Positions 1-5,380 of a stretch of DNA of 8,814 nucleotides are shown here, one piece after another. The notes under the pieces were generated by a model. It did not search any database. It was not told where the DNA came from and was given only the letters and a program-made list of their open reading frames with translations. Location of the stretch: the NCBI GenBank assembly GCA_018711775.1, contig DVHV01000135.1, positions 1-8,814 on the forward strand, in the 5' to 3' direction. Positions within the stretch are counted from its first letter, which is position 1, and the number at the start of each line of letters is the position of its first letter. The stretch comes from Candidatus Onthocola stercoravium (GTDB lineage Bacteria; Bacillota_I; Bacilli_A; RF39; UBA660). Made by a program: the position numbers and the translations under genes.

Positions 1-2
1 AA

Positions 3-290
3 GAAGTTAAAGAAAAAACTAAAAGTGTTTCTGCAACTAAAAAGAAAGGCTCAACTACTAAGAAAAAAGCCACCAGCACTACTAATTCTACTAAAGCAAA
101 TAAGGCTAAAACTAGTACTACTAAAAAGAAAACTACAGCAGTTAGTAAAACTAAAACTAAGAGTAATGTTAACACAAAAACTAAGACTAAAAATAATTCT
201 TCAAATAGATCAAATGGTTATGTAAGCCCTACTAAGAGAAAGAAAAATAATCGTAAAAAGAAAAGCACAAAAAAATCAACGAAACATTAA
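3..290 (+). CDS. C-terminal tail of a lysine/threonine-rich protein (5' end outside window)
   Basis: A reading frame is open from the left edge (codons in phase with base 3) to a TAA at 288-290, giving 95 residues with no start codon in view, so this is the end of a longer gene. It is extremely basic: about 30 Lys and 3 Arg against 2 Glu near its start, with many Thr, Ser and Asn in short K/T-rich units such as TTKKK and TKTKTK. The last 20 or so residues are the densest in Lys/Arg. No fold is expected; such tails are typical of flexible nucleic-acid-binding or wall-spanning regions, but the folded part is missing and I assign no function. A longer-looking frame at 25-225 is a Leu-rich shadow of the same repeats. 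The stop codon lies in the loop of the terminator at 269-304. Confidence 0.72.
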   Translation, partial: EVKEKTKSVSATKKKGSTTKKKATSTTNSTKANKAKTSTTKKKTTAVSKTKTKSNVNTKTKTKNNSSNRSNGYVSPTKRKKNNRKKKSTKKSTKH

Positions 291-304
291 TCGTTGATTT
301 TTTT
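269..304. terminator. Bidirectional intrinsic terminator between convergent genes
   Basis: A perfect 13-bp inverted repeat pairs 269-281 (seven A then TCAACG) with 292-304 (CGTTGA then seven T), around a 10-nt loop. Each strand reads as a hairpin ending in a T run, so it can stop transcription from both sides. The left arm is inside the last codons of the + gene, whose TAA is in the loop. The right arm reaches two bases into the stop codon of the minus-strand LCP gene. Confidence 0.9.
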
Positions 305-2318
305 AATTTCCTAAGATAATATCTGTTATATCATCACCAGTTGTATCATCTTCGTTTCCATCATCTGGATTATCTTCAGAATTTTCATTATTGTCAGAAG
401 AATTATTTTCATCTTCTGAGTCAGTTCCGGAGTTAGTTTCATCGCCATTATCAGGTTCTTCACTTATTGATTCTCTACTGTTTACTACATAAACAGTTAG
501 TTCATCAACTGTTGAAAGTAGCACACCAATAAATTCACTTTGGTCCCCTATTAAGCCTACAGCCACATTTGGATTATAGTGCTCACTATCGGGATCGACA
601 TATTCGATATGGAAATCTATACCATGTTCATTACAAAATTTTTCAGCAACACTTACAGTACTGCCAATAAAGTTTGGTAAAGTACTACTAGATTTTTCCT
701 GGCGAAGTCCACTACCAGGACTAGTTATTTCGTATGGTTCATTTACTGAGAAACTAAATGTCTTGATTGCTTCATCTTCTTCTAATTCTAAACTTACTTT
801 TAAAGCATGGCGAATATCTTCAAGAGAATCAACATAGTATCCTTGAGCTGAAGTAGTATAGCCCATACTAGGAACATAAACTGGCAGACTATATGTTTCT
901 AAGTATGCCTTATTTATATTAAGTAAGTCTTCGCCACCAATAACGTTGGATACCATGTTTTTAACAACATTATATCCTGAAAGGATTGTATTAGTATCCA
1001 TATTAGTGGCTATGTTACTGCTTATAGCATTCAAGATATTTTGTAAATCAGTAATACTACTAAATTGTAAAGCCTTTGAAGCAATAGCTTCAACTACTTG
1101 TTGTTGATGTCTAATTCTATCTAAATCTCCACCGATATACATATGACGATTACGAGCATAAGCTAAAGCTTGTTCGCCATTTAAAGTTTGAAGTCCTGGT
1201 TCAATACAAACTAAACTACTACCAAAATGTCTATCAGAATTTTGTTCACACATCATTCCATCATATTTATCGGAATTATAAGTTGGAGCTTCGACATCAA
1301 CTTCCACTCCTCCGATAGCATCAACTAATTCAACTACACCTTTAAAGTTAATTTTGACATAGTAGTCAATTTCAACATCTAAGAAGTTACTTACAGTATC
1401 AATTACACAACTAGTTCCATAAGCTGCAGATGAATTGATTTTAGCATAACGATTATTGTTACAAGCGATTGGAACATAGGTATCTCTCGGAATGCTAACC
1501 ATTGTTGCTGTTAGAGTCGTTGGATTAAATGTAATAAGCATTAATGTATCACCATTAAAGGCAGCATTAGCATTTAAACCAGCCTTTTCAGAATCTACTC
1601 CCATAAGCAAAAATGTTAGTGGCTCATCAAAAGTTTTATCGCTCGATAAAACAAGGTCTTGATTAGCCATTTCTTCACTATATTCATATAAAACTTTAGT
1701 TTCACTAGAAATGTTTTGATACTGTTCTTCATTACTAAATAACGTCACATAATTACCAGGAACAAATATAGCATCAATATCACCATTATATAAATCACGA
1801 ATCATTTCGTTATAATCAGTATAATCAGTAATACTATTGGCTAGTTTTTCTTCACTATATAATTTTCTAGCTAATACATTCCATTCTATTTCATTTTCAC
1901 TATCGAGCATTCCAACACTTGAATCGTTATCAAATTCTGTATCTTTTAAAGCAATTAAATAGGAAGTATACATCAATCTATCATCTTCAGTAATATTATC
2001 GATATTACTATAAACCATATTTATATAATAAGAACCAACACAAAATATAATTATAAATATTACAGAGACAATTGAAGTAATAATTAGTGCTTTATACTTA
2101 CGACGAAGTAAATTTAAAAGATTCCAGAAACAATATAAAACTATATAAAGTATGAAAAATACGATAAATACAATTCTTAGTACAGTTTCAATTCCAGATA
2201 AACTTAATAAACTTTTGATAAAAAAGAATAAAGTTACAATATAAACAATACTAACAATGTAATAAATATAGCGTAATACTCTATTTGATTTTTTTAGTTT
2301 TCTAAAAAATTTCTTCAT
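303..2318 (-). CDS. LytR-CpsA-Psr (LCP) family protein with PASTA-like domain
   Basis: LCP proteins transfer polyprenyl-phosphate-linked glycopolymers such as teichoic acid onto peptidoglycan outside the membrane. This 671-residue protein starts with three hydrophobic helices (about 17-40, 45-72, 77-103). An external region (about 112-225) contains GDIDAIFVPGNYV, resembling a solute-binding-protein fold. The LCP domain follows (about 233-480): LLMGVDS (237-243), GDTLMLITF (256-264), SIPRDT (275-280), GGVEVDV (336-342), YARNR (387-391) and DLDRIRHQQQVV (398-409), which supply the Arg/Asp residues expected to bind pyrophosphate and Mg. A PASTA-like unit (about 547-612, beginning LPNFIG) and an acidic D/E/N/S tail (615-671) finish the protein. 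Four Cys (286, 304, 357, 371) lie in the LCP domain. The ATG is 5 nt after the previous gene and uses an AGGAG site inside that gene's end. It is larger than a usual LCP protein. The attached polymer is not identifiable from sequence. Confidence 0.93.
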   Translation of the reverse strand: MKKFFRKLKKSNRVLRYIYYIVSIVYIVTLFFFIKSLLSLSGIETVLRIVFIVFFILYIVLYCFWNLLNLLRRKYKALIITSIVSVIFIIIFCVGSYYINMVYSNIDNITEDDRLMYTSYLIALKDTEFDNDSSVGMLDSENEIEWNVLARKLYSEEKLANSITDYTDYNEMIRDLYNGDIDAIFVPGNYVTLFSNEEQYQNISSETKVLYEYSEEMANQDLVLSSDKTFDEPLTFLLMGVDSEKAGLNANAAFNGDTLMLITFNPTTLTATMVSIPRDTYVPIACNNNRYAKINSSAAYGTSCVIDTVSNFLDVEIDYYVKINFKGVVELVDAIGGVEVDVEAPTYNSDKYDGMMCEQNSDRHFGSSLVCIEPGLQTLNGEQALAYARNRHMYIGGDLDRIRHQQQVVEAIASKALQFSSITDLQNILNAISSNIATNMDTNTILSGYNVVKNMVSNVIGGEDLLNINKAYLETYSLPVYVPSMGYTTSAQGYYVDSLEDIRHALKVSLELEEDEAIKTFSFSVNEPYEITSPGSGLRQEKSSSTLPNFIGSTVSVAEKFCNEHGIDFHIEYVDPDSEHYNPNVAVGLIGDQSEFIGVLLSTVDELTVYVVNSRESISEEPDNGDETNSGTDSEDENNSSDNNENSEDNPDDGNEDDTTGDDITDIILGN

Positions 2319-2323
2319 CCCTT

Positions 2324-2944
2324 TTATTCTCCTGTTACATATTCTACTACATATAATTTTTCATTTAATTCTATCAATGTAATAGTAGCATTATCGTCAT
2401 ATCCTAAATCACTTACGTATGACCAGTTTATGTTCACAACAAAACTCTCGTGTTCTTCTTCTCCAATTGTAAAGGTTGATGTTTCCACACTTGTGTTATC
2501 AATGCTACTTACTTCTGGCAAATCTTGTCTTCTTTTACCATCAGAATTATTTTCCATAGATTTATAAATTGTATCTTCGACATTAGTTTTAAAATTATCG
2601 ACACTGTCAGGATAGACATACTCAGTACTACCTACATCATAACGATTAACTTTGTTATCCATGGTAAATAAGTCGATAACAAAAAGTTTTGATAATATTT
2701 CAGCATACTTTTCATAATCTATTTCATCAGAAGATAAAACTGTTTTTAATTCATTATATGTATTTTTCATAAGTTCAGTATCACGGTCATCCAATGTATA
2801 ATCAAAATTATCTATTCTATCTACTACTTTTACTGGTTCGGCTGGTTCACTACCTTTTAAAAATTTAAAAGCAACTATTGCAGCAATAATGACAATTATT
2901 AAAACTATAATTACGATTAAGAGTATCTTGTATTTTTTCTTCAT
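2324..2944 (-). CDS. Small single-pass membrane protein of unknown function
   Basis: This 206-residue protein has a basic start (MKKKYK), one long Ile/Val-rich helix (about 7-29) and an external domain of about 175 residues. It has no lipobox Cys, so it looks like a membrane-anchored extracytoplasmic protein. The external part has a helical stretch (about 57-92, KNTYNELKTVL through LSKLFVI) and then beta-like segments ending in TLIELNEKLYVVEY. This could be an NTF2-like small alpha+beta fold, but that is only a guess. A GTG at 2956 would extend the frame by four codons, but the GAGG Shine-Dalgarno lies within that extension, 6 nt before the ATG at 2944, so the ATG is preferred. One nucleotide separates this ATG from the stop of the LtaS-like gene, implying translational coupling. 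Its place between a polymer synthase and a polymer ligase suggests an accessory role in that pathway; this is inference from context only. Confidence 0.85.
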   Translation of the reverse strand: MKKKYKILLIVIIVLIIVIIAAIVAFKFLKGSEPAEPVKVVDRIDNFDYTLDDRDTELMKNTYNELKTVLSSDEIDYEKYAEILSKLFVIDLFTMDNKVNRYDVGSTEYVYPDSVDNFKTNVEDTIYKSMENNSDGKRRQDLPEVSSIDNTSVETSTFTIGEEEHESFVVNINWSYVSDLGYDDNATITLIELNEKLYVVEYVTGE

Positions 2945-2945
2945 A

Positions 2946-4964
2946 TCATTCCTCACTCATCTCAACAGAGTCAAGTAAATCATAAACGATTATTGAATTA
3001 GATATATCTAATATTTTTTCAGCAGTAGCACTAATAGTACTGATATAATCTTCATCCAAAGTTTCATCATTTAATACTTTATATTCACCGGTTGAGTTAT
3101 TATAATAAACTTTATTTGTTAAGACATTACCATTAGGGTATACTACTAAGTTGTCATCTTTAACACTGAAAATATCAGCACCCATAGTATATTTATTGTA
3201 TAGTCCATACATATTTAGTATGGTCGCAGCTACGTTATACATACCAGTTGTATAAGTTATTTCTCCTTGGAACACATTTCTTAGTTCTGGATCTTTAGTC
3301 CAAATTATTAATGGCGTATTTTTATTAAGTTCATGAGCATAATAGTCATATTCAACATAATTTGGGTCACCTTCTTCGTAGACTTCACCAGTTTCAGGAT
3401 TTAAATTATAAAGATAATTTATTTCACTACGAGAAAGTTTAGCATCGTGGTCACCATAGAAAACAAATACAGTGTCATCAAAAGCATCTGATGCATTTAT
3501 ATAATTTAAGAAATCTCCAAGAGCCATATCTGCATAGTTAGCACTTTTGATATATTCACCAACTGAAGAATCGGATAAATAATCTTCAGCATGTTCAGTG
3601 ACCTCACCAGTTAATGGATCAACGGTATAATAGTAACTTGTCAAATCAAGGGTACTGTATTCGCTACCAATAGAGAATGGTGAATGGTTAGATAGAGTGA
3701 TAATTGTTCCCATATAGTTTTCATAAGTTGATTCAATGTTTTCCACAATTGGCACTACTTGCTCAAAGAATAAACGGTCATTTATACCTAAGTTGACAAC
3801 ATCTGCATCTGTGTAGGTATATGATTCTTCAAAATACATACCATCATAACCTAGGGATGGATGGGCACGATTACGATTCCACATCGATGCATAGTTTCCA
3901 TGCATACTAAATGTATAATATCCTAAGTTACTTAAATATTTAGGGATTGTAAAATATTCCCGATCATAATAACTAGTAAATACTGCCCCACTTGCTGCTG
4001 GCATTAATCCTGTTAACAAAGTAAATTCAGTATCGGAACTTGTACCAGTACTTACTTGTGGATAGAAGTTTGAGAAAAACATACCTTCACTAGCAAGTTT
4101 ATTTAAATTTGGAGTTACTTCAGCACCATTAAATTCTAAGTCCATCAAGAATGTTTGCATACTTTCCATGTGAACAAAGACAATATTTTTACCTTTAAGA
4201 ATACCTGTATATTCATTTTCTTCCGGAGCTTCTTTAGCATCGAAATATTCGATAAAGGCCGCTTCGGCATCTTCATAGCCAAATAAACTACTGGTTTGAA
4301 GAGTTAAAAATTGTACTAAATCGTTAAATTGATACATCAAAATACCAAAACGTTCTACAATATACACGCGATTCCATTGTTTAGCAAGTCTACTGTAATC
4401 AACACCTGTTGCCACACCAAAACTATAGGCAAGACATAATGCTCCAACTAAAACGGTTGTTACAAGCATTTTCTTACCCTTTTCAATTTTATCAATAAAA
4501 TAATAATAAGATGATGATAATAATTTTTTGTGTATTAAATAGAATATTATTGGGAAAAATATGTACATTATATCAACAAATCTTAATTTTTCGAATATTG
4601 AACCAGTTACTGTTTCGGCTTGACCTACTGTTCCTAGTTCACCAAATGAGGCAAAAGAAGTATAGAATGTATAATAAATAGAACTAATAATGTTAATTAA
4701 TGTAAATATTATTAACCAAATAAAATAGTACTTAAATTGATTTTTAGGTTTAACAAAATAACCTAGGCCTCCGACGATGAGGATAATACCTAAGTCTGTA
4801 ATAAATGGTTTAAAGCTAAAAAATGAGCCTACGGTAAATTTTCTTACTAACATTGTACCCAATAAGGCCAGTATTACATAAGATATAAATAGACGATTAG
4901 TAATTATATATTCAACGACATTTTTACGTATCGCTCTAAGACAATTTAATACTTTTTTCTTCAT
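2946..4964 (-). CDS. LTA synthase-like phosphoglycerol transferase (sulfatase fold)
   Basis: LtaS enzymes take glycerol-phosphate from phosphatidylglycerol and polymerise it outside the cell, using a Mn-dependent covalent intermediate. This 672-residue protein has the family length and layout: about five membrane helices in residues 24-186, a linker, and an extracellular sulfatase-type domain from about 258. Visible motifs are HMES (Glu267, metal), STGTSSDTEF (305-314, nucleophile loop), MHGNYASMWNRN (His355, Trp362, Arg364, substrate site), SNHSPF (His427) and YGDHD (Asp505, His506, metal). By my remembered alignment to Staphylococcus aureus LtaS the nucleophile position is Ser309 rather than Thr. 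The ATG at 4964 follows an AGAAGG site at 4971-4976. It heads the operon with the small membrane protein and the LCP gene, driven by the promoter at 4987-5015. The family is clear, but LtaS versus a related primase or other phosphoglycerol transferase is not settled. Confidence 0.9.
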   Translation of the reverse strand: MKKKVLNCLRAIRKNVVEYIITNRLFISYVILALLGTMLVRKFTVGSFFSFKPFITDLGIILIVGGLGYFVKPKNQFKYYFIWLIIFTLINIISSIYYTFYTSFASFGELGTVGQAETVTGSIFEKLRFVDIMYIFFPIIFYLIHKKLLSSSYYYFIDKIEKGKKMLVTTVLVGALCLAYSFGVATGVDYSRLAKQWNRVYIVERFGILMYQFNDLVQFLTLQTSSLFGYEDAEAAFIEYFDAKEAPEENEYTGILKGKNIVFVHMESMQTFLMDLEFNGAEVTPNLNKLASEGMFFSNFYPQVSTGTSSDTEFTLLTGLMPAASGAVFTSYYDREYFTIPKYLSNLGYYTFSMHGNYASMWNRNRAHPSLGYDGMYFEESYTYTDADVVNLGINDRLFFEQVVPIVENIESTYENYMGTIITLSNHSPFSIGSEYSTLDLTSYYYTVDPLTGEVTEHAEDYLSDSSVGEYIKSANYADMALGDFLNYINASDAFDDTVFVFYGDHDAKLSRSEINYLYNLNPETGEVYEEGDPNYVEYDYYAHELNKNTPLIIWTKDPELRNVFQGEITYTTGMYNVAATILNMYGLYNKYTMGADIFSVKDDNLVVYPNGNVLTNKVYYNNSTGEYKVLNDETLDEDYISTISATAEKILDISNSIIVYDLLDSVEMSEE

Positions 4965-4986
4965 ATTTTCCCTTCTTACTTAAACA

Positions 4987-5015
4987 ATTATAACAATAAT
5001 TACATTTTTTAGCAA
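4987..5015 (-). promoter_or_regulatory. Promoter of the LtaS-like/LCP operon
   Basis: On the minus strand, TTGCTA (5010-5015) and a perfect TATAAT (4987-4992) are separated by exactly 17 bp. The predicted start, near 4980, leaves a leader of about 16 nt containing only the AGAAGG ribosome site at 4971-4976. No operator or riboswitch fits in that space. Housekeeping sigma-70/SigA-type recognition is inferred. Confidence 0.82.
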
Positions 5016-5021
5016 TTCTTC

Positions 5022-5050
5022 TTGCAAAAAAAGTAGATATTTGATACAAT
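5022..5050 (+). promoter_or_regulatory. Promoter leading into the truncated tRNA-Gly
   Basis: On the + strand, TTGCAA (5022-5027) and TACAAT (5045-5050) are 17 bp apart. Predicted initiation near 5057 is just ahead of the 5' end of the truncated tRNA-Gly at 5059, as expected for a native tRNA promoter. Its -35 box is 6 bp from the -35 box of the divergent LtaS-like promoter. Confidence 0.72.
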
Positions 5051-5058
5051 TTATTTAC

Positions 5059-5099
5059 GCAGGTGTAGTACAATGGCTAGTATACGACCTTGCCAAGGT
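5059..5099 (+). pseudogene. 5' portion of a disrupted tRNA-Gly(GCC)
   Basis: The sequence matches a tRNA-Gly 5' part: acceptor strand GCAGGTG, D arm with a pairable GTAC/GTAT stem and a loop containing GG, and anticodon loop TTGCCAA with GCC at 5092-5094. The anticodon stem pairs only over ACC/GGT and stops after 5099, where the expected CG is replaced by AT. Downstream there is no TTCRA T-loop and no CACCTGC to close the acceptor stem. It differs at many positions from the intact tRNA-Gly at 5228, so it is not a recent tandem copy. It retains a good promoter, which suggests this was the original host gene. Confidence 0.72.
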
Positions 5100-5112
5100 A
5101 TTAAGGTGGGGT

Positions 5113-5213
5113 TGTACCATATTTTATTAATCCTCGATAAATAAAGGGATTGATAAAGACCAACCTACTAATATTCCTGAAAATGTTATATTTATGTACC
5201 AATTCGTGTACCA
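5113..5213 (+). repeat. Three direct copies of TGTACCA between the two tRNA-Gly sequences
   Basis: TGTACCA occurs at 5113-5119, 5195-5201 and 5207-5213. The last two extend to TGTACCAA and are spaced exactly 12 bp apart. All lie in the 128 nt between the broken and intact tRNA genes. They could be arm-type integrase binding sites, since the nearby integrase has an arm-binding-like N-terminal domain. Chance cannot be excluded for a 7-mer. Confidence 0.45.
5184..5192 (+). promoter_or_regulatory. Possible extended -10 promoter for the intact tRNA-Gly
   Basis: TGT followed by TATATT (5187-5192) matches the extended -10 pattern TGnTATAAT with one mismatch. There is no convincing -35 box. A start near 5199 would give a precursor leader of about 29 nt before the tRNA. 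Read-through from the promoter at 5022-5050 is the alternative. Confidence 0.35.
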
Positions 5214-5227
5214 AGCAATTTATTGAT

Positions 5228-5302
5228 GCAGGTATAGTACAGTGGTTAGTACATCGCGTTGCCAACGCGAGGACGGCAGTTCGAATCTGCTTACTTGCTC
5301 CA
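5228..5302 (+). tRNA. tRNA-Gly (anticodon GCC), CCA encoded
   Basis: A full cloverleaf of 75 nt including CCA. The acceptor stem GCAGGTA pairs with TACTTGC over 7 bp with one G-U. The D stem is GTAC/GTAC, the anticodon stem TCGCG/CGCGA surrounds loop TTGCCAA with GCC at 5261-5263, and the T stem pairs over 5 bp around TTCGAAT. The discriminator T and encoded CCA end at 5302. It reads glycine GGC/GGU codons. A hairpin terminator follows within 12 nt. It sits between a broken tRNA-Gly with a promoter and an integrase gene, so it may be either the chromosomal target or cargo of the element. Confidence 0.95.
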
Positions 5303-5313
5303 TTTTGATGATT

Positions 5314-5340
5314 AATCTCTAGCAATAGAGATTTTTATTT
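5314..5340 (+). terminator. Intrinsic terminator of tRNA-Gly
   Basis: An 8-bp perfect stem (AATCTCTA 5314-5321 with TAGAGATT 5326-5333) closes a GCAA tetraloop and is followed by a T-rich run to 5340. It lies 12 nt after the tRNA, in the right orientation to end its transcript. Confidence 0.85.
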
Positions 5341-5345
5341 TACAC

Positions 5346-5380
5346 AAAAAAATAACCCAAAAAATATAATCTTTGGGTTA
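5346..5380 (-). terminator. Intrinsic terminator of the integrase operon
   Basis: On the minus strand, TAACCCAAA (5380-5372) pairs with TTTGGGTTA (5361-5353) over 9 bp around a 10-nt loop, followed by seven T (5352-5346). The first stem arm begins with the integrase stop codon TAA. It stops the leftward operon before the tRNA. Confidence 0.88.

Noticed and set aside
25..225. 66-residue + strand frame rich in Leu, Lys and Gln
   Set aside because: It is an out-of-phase reading of the same ACT/AAA repeats. The frame starting at base 3 is open for the whole stretch, ends at the shared terminator, and gives a coherent Lys/Thr-rich tail.
5101..5325. 74-residue minus-strand frame across the tRNA region
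   Set aside because: It runs antisense through the intact tRNA-Gly and its terminator, has no good ribosome site, and shows no recognisable protein pattern.
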